Source: G025836975 sp048751585 (GTDB lineage: Bacteria; Pseudomonadota; Gammaproteobacteria; Burkholderiales; Burkholderiaceae_B). Taken from it: a stretch of 64,000 nt of DNA. The DNA is taken from the NCBI RefSeq assembly GCF_048751585.1, contig NZ_JAZHOB010000005.1:299631-363630 (forward strand), written 5' to 3'. The position numbers were made by a program, and so were the translations under genes. The first letter of the stretch is position 1. Every line of letters starts with the position of its first letter. This document shows positions 56,176 to 63,954 of this stretch, in pieces. The notes under the pieces were generated by a model. That model saw only the letters and a list, made by a program, of their open reading frames with translations. It was not told the origin of the DNA and did no database searches.

Positions 56176-57164
56176 GCCTCTTCGTCCTGAAGCCCGGCCT
56201 GCTGTCCAGCTTCCAGGATCTGGGCCGCATGGGCTACCAGCACCTGGGAGTGCCGGTGGGCGGCGCCATGGACAGCCGCGCCCACCGGCTGGCGAACCTG
56301 CTGGTGGGCAACCCAGATGAGGAAGCCACGCTGGAAATCACCTTGTCGGGACCCATGCTGCGCTTCGATGCGGCGGCCTGCATAGCGATCACGGGCGCGG
56401 CGCTGGGGCCCACCCTGAACGGCAAGCCGGTGCCCAACAATCGGCCTCTGATCATCCGCAAGGGCGATGTGCTGGCCTTTGGAGCCAGGTCGGCAGGCCT
56501 GCGGGCCTATGTGGCCTGGCACGGCGGCATCGACTTGCCCATGCTGCTGTCCAGCCGCAGCACGTATCTGCGCGGCGGCTTTGGCGGCTACAAGGGGCGG
56601 GCCTTGCGGGCCGGCGATGTCCTGCACCCGCGGGTCCGGCTTGATGAGGGCGGGCTGGATCAACTGGCACGGGAATTATGGGATATCAGGGTATACCTGC
56701 CCGCCATCCTGGGGCTGGCGCCGCGCGCCGCCCTGCGCGCCATGCAGGGCGCGCACACCGGCCTGTTCACGGATAAATCCATCGATGATTTTTTTGCCAG
56801 CGAGTACCGGATAAGTCCCCAATCGGAACGCATGGGCTATCGGCTGCAAGGAAATACGCTGGAATTGAAAAGCAGCGCGCAATTACTTTCGGAAGCCACC
56901 AGCTTCGGCAGCGTGCAGGTGCCGCCCGATGGCAAACCCATAGTGCTGATGGCCGATCGCCAGACGACGGGCGGCTATGCGAAGATCGCCCACATCGCCA
57001 GCGTCGACCTGCCCGCCATCGCGCAATGCATGCCGGGCGACACCGTCAGATTCACGCCTATCGGCCTGGAACAGGCCCAGGAACTGGATGCCCAGCGCGA
57101 AACGGCATTCGAACAACTGCGCCAGGCGCTTGGGCCAGTGCGCCGGCTGCTTTCAGATCGCTGA
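56172..57164 (+). CDS. pxpC: 5-oxoprolinase subunit PxpC (KipA-like, biotin-dependent carboxyltransferase family)
   Basis: A 330-residue protein of the allophanate hydrolase subunit 2 family. It contains VLKPGLLSSFQDLGRMGYQHLGVPVGGAMDSRAHRLANLLVGNPDEEATLE, typical of the N-terminus (quoted in part), then GAALGPTLNGKPVPN, AYVAWHGGIDLPMLLSSRSTYLRGGFGGYKGRALRAGD (quoted in part) and DRQTTGGYAKIAHIASVDLPAIAQCMPGD. It pairs with PxpB. The third subunit PxpA (LamB/YcsF family) is not in the window: downstream is the convergent STAS gene. Confidence 0.92.
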   Translation: MSLFVLKPGLLSSFQDLGRMGYQHLGVPVGGAMDSRAHRLANLLVGNPDEEATLEITLSGPMLRFDAAACIAITGAALGPTLNGKPVPNNRPLIIRKGDVLAFGARSAGLRAYVAWHGGIDLPMLLSSRSTYLRGGFGGYKGRALRAGDVLHPRVRLDEGGLDQLARELWDIRVYLPAILGLAPRAALRAMQGAHTGLFTDKSIDDFFASEYRISPQSERMGYRLQGNTLELKSSAQLLSEATSFGSVQVPPDGKPIVLMADRQTTGGYAKIAHIASVDLPAIAQCMPGDTVRFTPIGLEQAQELDAQRETAFEQLRQALGPVRRLLSDR

Positions 57165-57181
57165 AGCCGCGGCAGGGCGCC

Positions 57182-57520
57182 CTACGCTTCCAACTGGCTT
57201 AATGCGGCCGGACGGCTGTCCACAACCGTCAAGATGGACAGAAAGCCGCTGATATCGAATACTTCATGGACCTGGGGTTGCAGGCTGCACAAGACCAACT
57301 GGCCGGAGTTCTGCTTCAGGCGCTTGGCCAGCATCAGCACCACCCGCAAACCCGCGCTGGAGATATAGTCCAATTGCTTCAAGTCCAGCACGCAAAGCCG
57401 TTCGCCTTTCTCCACCCATGCCAAGAGTCCCGATTCGACCTCGGCGGCATTGGCGCTATTGATCTGGCCTGCTGGCGAAACCACCAGAATCCCGCCAATC
57501 TTTTCACTTGAAAGAGTCAT
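57182..57520 (-). CDS. STAS-domain anti-sigma-factor-antagonist-like protein
   Basis: A 112-residue STAS protein: GGILVVSPAGQINSANAAEVESGLLAWVEKGERLCVLDLKQLDYISSAGLRVVLMLAKRL (quoted in part). The phospho-acceptor Ser expected in antagonists of the SpoIIAA/RsbV class is in DYISSAGLRV (Ser of SSAG), with the following strand VLCSLQPQVHEVFDISGF. I chose the ATG at 57520. It is divergent from the NCS2 permease, 182 bases away, and two genes from an RsbW-like ATPase. It may be the phosphorylation substrate of that ATPase. No sigma factor is in the window. Confidence 0.9.
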   Translation of the reverse strand: MTLSSEKIGGILVVSPAGQINSANAAEVESGLLAWVEKGERLCVLDLKQLDYISSAGLRVVLMLAKRLKQNSGQLVLCSLQPQVHEVFDISGFLSILTVVDSRPAALSQLEA

Positions 57521-57702
57521 GGTGTAACCATTGTATTCAAAGAAGCCGATTGTAGCGATTGTGTTCCCTAGCACCAAGAGAATCCGCGTAAAAATTTCGC
57601 GCCGGCCCGTTATCGCGCATACCCTCCTTGTAATCATGTGTTAAAAATCTTGCACTGGCCCATACAATTCGCATCCCGCGCGCCACCTGCCGAGCCCACG
57701 CC

Positions 57703-59469
57703 ATGTCGTCTCCATTGAAGATGAAGCTGTCGCCCCTGCCTGTTTTCAAGCGCCCCCACGACCTGGTCTACGCGCCCAACGACAAGCCGCCGGCAGTTGC
57801 GCTAGGCGGGTTGGCCCTGCAGCATTGCGCCACCGCCCTGGCCCTTATCGCCTACGTCCTGGCGGCGGCCCGTATAGGCGGGCTGGATGCGGAGTCCACG
57901 CGCAGCATGGTCACAGCCACCATCCTGGGCATGGCGCTGGCCACCTTTCTGCAATCGTGGGGCGGCCGTCTGGGCTCCGGCATGCTGCTGGTCCACATTC
58001 CCGACCCGCTGCTGGTCGTCATATCGGGCATGATCGCCGCCGAATACGGCCTGGGAGGGCTGGTTCTGGTGGGCCTGGTCAACGGCGCCGTTGCGCTGGG
58101 AGCCGGATTCATCGTTCCGCGCCTGCGTGCCGTGCTGCCGCCCGCGGTGGCCGGCGTGGTGGTCTGCGTCGCCGGACTGTCGCTGATCGCGCCCGCACTG
58201 ACTCATACCAGCGGCCTGGATACACCTGCCGGCGTGAATGGCATCGACGTGCTGATCGGCGGACTCACTCTGCTGGTGATTGTTGCGTTTTCCATTTGGG
58301 GCAACCGCCGCGCCAAGCTGTTCGCCCTGCTGGCCGGCCTGGCCGCCGGCGTCGTGCTGGCGGCCTTATTCGGCCGGCTGCATGGCGTCGACACCCTGGC
58401 CGCCGCACCCATCTTCGGCTTTCCCAGCCCGCCGGTACCGGAGTTCCGGATCGACCCCGGCATCCTGGCTGCCGTAGCCGTGCTTGCCTTGATGACTCAA
58501 CTGGATACCTTCGGCTCCGTCGTATTGATGCACAAGATGAACGACGCCGACTGGCGGCGGCCGGATATGCGCATGGTGGGCGGCGGCATACGCGCCAATG
58601 GGCTGGGCAACCTGCTGGCCGCCTGGCTGGGGGCTTATCCAAGCGGCACCTCGTCCGCCAATATCGCCTTAAGCCACATCAGCCGCTCGACCTCGCGCTG
58701 GATAGGGCTGCTGACCGCCCTGCTGCTGGCTTTCATTGCCTTCCTGCCGCAAGTCACGCTGGCCCTGACGCTGATTCCGACTCCGGTCATCGGCGCCGTC
58801 GAGCTGTATGCCGCCGCCTACTTGATCGTGTCGGGCATCGAGCTTATCGCGTCGCGCGCCATGGATGCGCGCGGCATCTTCATGATCGGTCTATCCTTCG
58901 TGATGGGCATGGGAATCATGTTCCTGCCCAACCTGTCGGAGTTGGCGCCGGAATCCGTCCGTTTCATGGCCAAAAACGGCATCATCGTTGCCGGGCTGAC
59001 CGCCATCGCCCTGAACCTGCTGTTCCGGCTGGGCACATCGCAGCGGGCGTCGCTGGCCTTCCCGAGCGAGGGTTCGCATAGCCAGAAGATCGTGGAATTC
59101 GTCGAAACCCAAGGCGCCATCTGGGCCGCGCGCCGCGATGCGGTGCGCCGGGCTGCCCAGGCGGCGCTGGAAGCGGCCGAAGCCATCCAGGCCGCGGGCG
59201 GCAATCGCCGCCTGCGGGAAATCCGCGGCAGCTTCGACGAATTCAATCTTGATATCGAATTGCTGCACGACGGCCCGCCGCTCAATCTGCAGGCAAAGCC
59301 GGGCGCGTCGACTGCAAACCTGCTGGATGTCGACGACGACGCCTTCCACGCAGCGCTGGATGATGCTTTGGCCAGCGTTTCCCACGTGCTGCTCAAGCGA
59401 CTGGCGGATCGGCTTACCACCGGGACGCGCGGCGAGTGCTCTTTTCTTCGATTGCATTTCGATCATTAG
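57703..59469 (+). CDS. NCS2-family purine/pyrimidine permease with long C-terminal cytoplasmic tail
   Basis: A 588-residue protein. The first 450 residues form a 14-helix nucleobase:cation symporter 2 fold: FKRPHDLVYAPNDKPPAVALGG, LGSGMLLVHIPDPLLVVISGMIAAEYGLGG, GFIVPRLRAVLPPAVAGVVVCVAGLSLI, MTQLDTFGSVVLMHKM (the substrate-site region in the NCS2 family, with Asp rather than the more usual Glu-type residues), and NGLGNLLAAWLGAYPSGTSSANIALSHIS. The last 140 residues (about 450-588) are absent from ordinary NCS2 permeases; the segment with FDEFNLDIELLHDGPPL and the final LLKRLADRLTTGTRG...LRLHFDH recalls the ends of RsbW-type ATPase domains but lacks the clear N box. An RsbW-like gene follows after 12 bases. 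Substrate unknown (purine, xanthine or uracil likely). Confidence 0.88.
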   Translation: MSSPLKMKLSPLPVFKRPHDLVYAPNDKPPAVALGGLALQHCATALALIAYVLAAARIGGLDAESTRSMVTATILGMALATFLQSWGGRLGSGMLLVHIPDPLLVVISGMIAAEYGLGGLVLVGLVNGAVALGAGFIVPRLRAVLPPAVAGVVVCVAGLSLIAPALTHTSGLDTPAGVNGIDVLIGGLTLLVIVAFSIWGNRRAKLFALLAGLAAGVVLAALFGRLHGVDTLAAAPIFGFPSPPVPEFRIDPGILAAVAVLALMTQLDTFGSVVLMHKMNDADWRRPDMRMVGGGIRANGLGNLLAAWLGAYPSGTSSANIALSHISRSTSRWIGLLTALLLAFIAFLPQVTLALTLIPTPVIGAVELYAAAYLIVSGIELIASRAMDARGIFMIGLSFVMGMGIMFLPNLSELAPESVRFMAKNGIIVAGLTAIALNLLFRLGTSQRASLAFPSEGSHSQKIVEFVETQGAIWAARRDAVRRAAQAALEAAEAIQAAGGNRRLREIRGSFDEFNLDIELLHDGPPLNLQAKPGASTANLLDVDDDAFHAALDDALASVSHVLLKRLADRLTTGTRGECSFLRLHFDH

Positions 59470-59481
59470 GGCCTCAACGCT

Positions 59482-59922
59482 ATGCAAACCCTGGCCTCCT
59501 TGTCTTTAGCCCCTGGACATGACACCGTTACACAAGCACTGGCTTGGCTGGAATCGATCGCCGAACGCGAACGCTGGCCGACGCGCCTGGCGTTCAAGCT
59601 TTCCCTTTGCCTGGACGAGGCGCTAAGCAATATCGTCATGCATGGCTTCCCATCGACGCGGGACGGCTCGCCAAGGCCTCATATATCGCTTTCCGTACTG
59701 CAAGCGGATGGATCCATTGCCATCGATATCGCCGACAACGGCATCCCCTTCGACCCCACGCAACGCGCATCGCCCGAACTTTCCGCCACGCTGGACGATG
59801 CCCGCATCGGCGGCCATGGGCTGCGTCTGATGCGGCACTATTTGCAGAATATCGAGTATCGCCGCGACACGGATTGGAACCGCCTGCGGTTGACGGCAAC
59901 GCCCGATACCGACGGAGAATAA
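59482..59922 (+). CDS. RsbW/SpoIIAB-like ATP-binding protein (HATPase_c_2)
   Basis: A 146-residue GHKL ATPase. The N box is LDEALSNIVMHGF, the G1 box DIADNGIPFDP and the G2 box IGGHGLRLM, ending in a hydrophobic strand NRLRLTA. The size and lack of histidine phosphorylation domain match serine-kinase anti-sigma factors (RsbW, SpoIIAB, BtrW). It lies 12 bases after the NCS2 permease and three bases before the alr start, so it is co-transcribed with both. With the STAS protein at 57182 it forms a potential partner-switching pair, though the cognate sigma factor or target is not visible. Confidence 0.9.
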   Translation: MQTLASLSLAPGHDTVTQALAWLESIAERERWPTRLAFKLSLCLDEALSNIVMHGFPSTRDGSPRPHISLSVLQADGSIAIDIADNGIPFDPTQRASPELSATLDDARIGGHGLRLMRHYLQNIEYRRDTDWNRLRLTATPDTDGE

Positions 59923-59925
59923 ACC

Positions 59926-61116
59926 TTGAGCGCCGTCACCCCAGCCGAGGTTCTTGCAGGCCAGCCAGGCACTCCGCCCTTGACGGCATTCGCGCATATC
60001 TATCCGACGGCCATTGCGCACAACCTCCGGCACATGCGCCGCCTTGCAGTGGGTGAAGGCCATCAAACCCCGCGCATGTGGGCGGTCGTCAAAGCCGACG
60101 CCTACGGGCATTCATTGGTTCATGCGCTTGCCGGCCTGGACGAGGCCGACGGCTTGGCCGTGCTTGCCCTTTCCGACGCCCATCAGCTCCGGGCAATGGG
60201 ATGGCACAAGCCCATACTTGTCATGAGTCCCCGGTTAAGCGCCAAGGATTTGCGCGACCCCATCCTTTTTCCGCTGCACCTGATCATCGACAGCGAAGAG
60301 CAATTGACCCAGCTGCAAGGCTTGAACGGGACCTTGCCGCCCCATATATGGCTGCGCCATAGCGGCCAGTTGCACCATGCCGGATTCAGCGGCAATGACT
60401 ACCTGCATGCATATCGCCGGCTGCAAGCGCTATGGCTTGCGGGCCGAGTCGCCGCGGTCGGACACCTATCCCACTATGCCGCGGCCGAAGAAGCCCGGAA
60501 CCTGCGCGCCGAACGGGAGGCGCTCCGGGATGCGATCGCAGGCCTGCCCGGCGCCCTGTGCACGGAAAATTCGGCGGCCCTGCTGTCGGCTCCCGGCTAC
60601 GCGCGGACCACCGATTGGGTGCGCTGCGGAATCGCCTTGTATGGGATCAGTCCTTTGCCCGGCGCGGACGGCACCGCCCTGGGTCTGCGCCCGGCGATGA
60701 CGCTGCAAGCCCCCATCTATGGGGAACAGCTGTTGCGCGCAGGCTGCCGGCTGGGCTATGGCGGCGGCTTCCTGGCCCCTTGCGACATGCGCGTCGGCTT
60801 GGTGCGCTGCGGATACGCCGACGGATATCCGCGCCACATTGCGGACGATGCCCGCGTACTGGTCAATGGCAGGAAAAGCCGCATCATCGGCAGGGTATCG
60901 ATGGACACCCTGACCATAGATCTGACCGGCCACCCGCAGGCAGCGACGGGTACGCTGGTCACGCTGTGGGGCCAGGACGATTTGTCCATAGAACGGCTTG
61001 CCCGCTCCGCCGGGACGATCGCCGCCCAATTATGCACGGGACTGACGGCACGCGTGCCGCGCCTGCCGGCTAGGCAGTACGCAGCCTTGGCGCCCACACC
61101 AGAAAAGCCAGCGTAG
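59926..61116 (+). CDS. alr: Alanine racemase
   Basis: A 396-residue fold-type III PLP enzyme. PLP Lys in AVVKADAYGHS; other motifs IWLRHSGQLHHAGF (in place of the usual KVDTGMNRLG), VGHLSHYAAAEE (in place of FATAD), DWVRCGIALYGISP, VRCGYADGYPR, and VGRVSMDTLTIDLT, with the catalytic Tyr in the neighbourhood of LGYGGGFLAP. The start is a TTG with GGAG nine bases upstream, four bases after the RsbW-like stop. It may be a true alanine racemase or a related amino-acid racemase: several active-site motifs deviate. Its last 47 bases overlap the end of the convergent MFS gene. Confidence 0.88.
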   Translation: MSAVTPAEVLAGQPGTPPLTAFAHIYPTAIAHNLRHMRRLAVGEGHQTPRMWAVVKADAYGHSLVHALAGLDEADGLAVLALSDAHQLRAMGWHKPILVMSPRLSAKDLRDPILFPLHLIIDSEEQLTQLQGLNGTLPPHIWLRHSGQLHHAGFSGNDYLHAYRRLQALWLAGRVAAVGHLSHYAAAEEARNLRAEREALRDAIAGLPGALCTENSAALLSAPGYARTTDWVRCGIALYGISPLPGADGTALGLRPAMTLQAPIYGEQLLRAGCRLGYGGGFLAPCDMRVGLVRCGYADGYPRHIADDARVLVNGRKSRIIGRVSMDTLTIDLTGHPQAATGTLVTLWGQDDLSIERLARSAGTIAAQLCTGLTARVPRLPARQYAALAPTPEKPA

Positions 61117-63505
61117 CCGCCAGATAAATCGCCCCCGTCACCGCCAGTCCGCCCGCAATGCCCATGGACGCGAACAATCCGCCCACCATCAAGGGCCCCA
61201 GCATCTGCCCGAATTTGTCCGCCGCGCGCATGACGCTAGTTGCACCGCCGGCGCCATAGCGCTGGACATTGTCCAGCGACAGCATATAGGCCGTTTGCGC
61301 CCCGCCGGCCAGACAACTGGCCAGCGCCAGCAGGACCACGGAAAAAGCGGCGGCAAGAATGCCGCTTGCAAAATACAGGCTCAGCAAGCCTGCGCTGCCC
61401 ACCAGGCCACCGGCCACGATCCAGTGTTTCTTGAAGGCGCTTTGATCGGCCAGCCTGGCCATATAAGGCCCCACATAGATTACACAGAAGCCGTAAAGCA
61501 TCAGGATGCGGCCCACGCTGGCGGCTGTGGCGCCATAGGCTTCCGCATACAGCGGCAGCGCGTAGGTAAGCAGGCCGACCTGCGCTATCGAAAAGGGGAT
61601 GATGCAACCTACGAGCAGCATGCCGAAGTCGCGGGTAGCCAGCAGCCTGCGCAGCGCCGTCCACGAGCGCGCCGCCGGTCCAGCCACGAAACTCACCATC
61701 TTTTGTCCCGGCAGATGGCGGTATGGCCACATCAGGGTCAGTACGCCGATGGCGGGCAGGGCCAGCAATCCCGCGGCTGCGCCGAAGACCGCATTGGGAC
61801 CCCATTGCTGCATAAGCATCGCCCCCACAGCCGCCCCCGACAAATGTCCGGCGAACAAACCTGCAATGACCGAAGCCATGTTGCGGCCGCGATACGCGGC
61901 GGGGCTGCGAACGACTATAAAACCCTGCAGACCCATCCACGTCAGCCCGTAGCCCAGACCGACCAGCCCCCGCGCCATGATGAACCCCGATAGGGAATCC
62001 GCCAAAGCACAGGCCAGGTTTCCCGCAAACGACACCAGCAGACCCACCAGGACCGGAAATTGCCAGCCTCGCCGGTCGGTAAGCCGACCGGCCAGCAAGG
62101 CCGTCAGCAAACCGCAGGCCATCTCCGCGGCTATCGGCAGCGCCATCAGGAAGGCGGTGCCCTGTTCGAGCGCCGGCGGCAACAGCGAGCGCGCATAGAG
62201 GGGCAGAAAGCTCAGGGGCAAGGCCAGGGCGAACAGGAAGCCGAACATGACGGGGCGCACGACCAGTCCGACCTGGGATGCATCGTCGAGCCCTATGGGT
62301 TCGCCTGATGCCGTTCGATGAGGCGCCGAGAACGCCCTGTCCATCAGGAGGGCCAGCAGCAGGAACAGTTCGACAGCCGCCACCAAGGCAACGGCCACCA
62401 CCGTTCCGGCATCGAGAATCCGGGCGCGAACGCCTGCGGCGATAAAGCGGTCATCGAGCAATATGCGCAACTGGGCCAGCACCGGGCCGCCGGCTTGCGC
62501 AGTCAGTGGAAATACCAATCCGTCGCTGGCGCTTTCCCGCGCGACGCCCGCCAACGCGCCGTGTGCGTTGGCCCGGTTCAGCACTTGTCCGTGGGCATCC
62601 AGCAGTTGCACCTCCCCTATTACCGGAAAGGACGCGGCCAGCCTGGCCATGGGCCGCTCGACCCCCCGCAGGCGATCTGGCGCTATCCCGTAACCCAGGA
62701 CGCGATCAAGATCATCCTGCAAGCCTTGGCCTACGATGCGGGTATTGTCCAGGGTCACTTCGACCCAGACATGGCGAAAAGTCTGGATGGTGTAGGCGGC
62801 GTATAAGCCTTGGGCCAGCAACAGGATCAACAAGGGGATGGCCAGCCTGGCCTTGCTCGCCGCCGCCAGCTCGTGCAAGGGCATGGCATAGCGAAATACC
62901 AGACCAAGAGCCAGGGCCGCGCCCAGCGTGGTCAGGGCCAGCACCCAAAGGTTTTCGACCATCAGCGCGCTTTTCCGCAAATCTTGCGGGCTAACCTGCA
63001 AAATAACGGCGCCGTTGATCGTTTCATTGGCCGCGGCCAATGGAACGGCCACCGTTACCCGTCCGCCATCGGCCAGATGCACCGCGCCCGATGCCTGCCG
63101 GACGATATCCTTGCTGCCGTTCTGCCTGGATGCCAAGGCCCGAAGCAACGGAGCGGCGGGGGGAGGAACACCGACGGCAGCCAGCACTCGTCCATCGCCC
63201 AGCACGACACTGGCCCCCAGCAAATCGGGCACTTGAACGGGCACATCGTCCAGCAGCGCCGACAGACCGAAGAACTGCGCCAGGGGCTTGCCCAGATCCA
63301 TGCCGGTCTGGATCTGGGCGGATGTCCGCCGCGCCAGCAATTCAACGCGCTCCGCCGTATTGTCGGCCACCAGGCGATTCAAGGCGGACAGGCTCAGCGA
63401 ACCGATCAACGCCTGCGCCAGCAGCAGCACCAGCATGCATGCCAATAGCACGTCGCGCAGCGGTCGACGCTTATCCTTCGAGCCCGCAACCCTGTCGTTT
63501 CTCAT
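61070..63505 (-). CDS. MFS transporter fused to two N-terminal sensor-like periplasmic domains
   Basis: An 811-residue membrane protein. A helix (about 17-40) leads to a first periplasmic domain (about 41-180; LARRTSAQIQTGMDLGKPLAQFF and VILQVSPQDLRKS, a Cache-like pattern), helices at about 183-205 and 220-240, a second periplasmic domain (241-360; VWVEVTLDNTRIVGQGLQDDLDRVLGYGI and EVQLLDAHGQVL), a helix (366-388), then a complete MFS domain (about 415-811) with SFLPLYARSLLPP, MALPIAAEMACGLLTALLAGRLTDRRGW (motif A loop) and RGLVGLGYGLTWMGLQGFIV. The ATG at 63505 is preferred to the extended frame to 63649. It is divergent from a sensor gene at 63652. Substrate unknown; the fusion suggests a transporter that also senses ligand or signals. 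Confidence 0.85.
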   Translation of the reverse strand: MRNDRVAGSKDKRRPLRDVLLACMLVLLLAQALIGSLSLSALNRLVADNTAERVELLARRTSAQIQTGMDLGKPLAQFFGLSALLDDVPVQVPDLLGASVVLGDGRVLAAVGVPPPAAPLLRALASRQNGSKDIVRQASGAVHLADGGRVTVAVPLAAANETINGAVILQVSPQDLRKSALMVENLWVLALTTLGAALALGLVFRYAMPLHELAAASKARLAIPLLILLLAQGLYAAYTIQTFRHVWVEVTLDNTRIVGQGLQDDLDRVLGYGIAPDRLRGVERPMARLAASFPVIGEVQLLDAHGQVLNRANAHGALAGVARESASDGLVFPLTAQAGGPVLAQLRILLDDRFIAAGVRARILDAGTVVAVALVAAVELFLLLALLMDRAFSAPHRTASGEPIGLDDASQVGLVVRPVMFGFLFALALPLSFLPLYARSLLPPALEQGTAFLMALPIAAEMACGLLTALLAGRLTDRRGWQFPVLVGLLVSFAGNLACALADSLSGFIMARGLVGLGYGLTWMGLQGFIVVRSPAAYRGRNMASVIAGLFAGHLSGAAVGAMLMQQWGPNAVFGAAAGLLALPAIGVLTLMWPYRHLPGQKMVSFVAGPAARSWTALRRLLATRDFGMLLVGCIIPFSIAQVGLLTYALPLYAEAYGATAASVGRILMLYGFCVIYVGPYMARLADQSAFKKHWIVAGGLVGSAGLLSLYFASGILAAAFSVVLLALASCLAGGAQTAYMLSLDNVQRYGAGGATSVMRAADKFGQMLGPLMVGGLFASMGIAGGLAVTGAIYLAATLAFLVWAPRLRTA

Positions 63506-63651
63506 TCTTTTTCCCGCAACGCCTCTCCCGGCATAAGCCACGCGACCCTTGAAGCCACAGCCACGCCCGCAATAGTAATTTACAATCCGGTTCAAAAGCA
63601 TACTTTCCTGGTCGTCCACGACGCCCCAACCCTCCCGTTGAGCGGTCACCT
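63506..63651. promoter_or_regulatory. Divergent promoter region between the sensor-MFS gene and the truncated sensor gene
   Basis: A 146-bp spacer with no supported coding frame. It must carry both promoters. It has no obvious palindrome that I could point to. The two divergent genes encode similar-looking membrane sensor N-termini. Confidence 0.4.
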
Positions 63652-63954
63652 ATGCGATTGACCTCGCTGCGCAGCAAAATCTTCCTGCTTGTCGGCCTGA
63701 CCCTGCTCCTGGGCGCGGTCGCCGTCATGCTCGTCACCGAACGCGACGTAAAGCGGACCGTGGTCGCCGGCGAAGAGCTTGCGGTGCGCAACGTGCTGAA
63801 CCTGCTGGTGCGCGACAGCGAAGCGCGCTGGGGCGGCCTGCTGAGCGACAAGATATCCACCGTGCGCAACGGCCGCCGGCAACTGGTGCAATTGGGAAGC
63901 ACCATACGCTCCGTGCTGGCCATCGGTAATTGTCAAGCTAGTTGTCGCATGTAA
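63652..63954 (+). pseudogene. N-terminal fragment of a membrane sensor protein (cache-like), interrupted near the right edge
   Basis: The first about 88 residues begin like a membrane sensor: RLTSLRSKIFLLVGLTLLLGAVAVMLVTERDVKRTVV (one membrane helix, quoted in part), then a helix-rich periplasmic start EELAVRNVLNLLVRDSEARWGGLL...KISTVRNGRRQLVQLGSTIRSVL. After about 63925 the frame changes character (AIGNCQASCRM) and stops at 63954, and the bases after that are of lower GC. Related proteins continue into a HAMP and PP2C/SpoIIE or HATPase part; a protein ending here is not functional. An insertion starting near 63925, beyond which the gene would resume, or a frameshift, are the simplest explanations. 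Confidence 0.55.
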
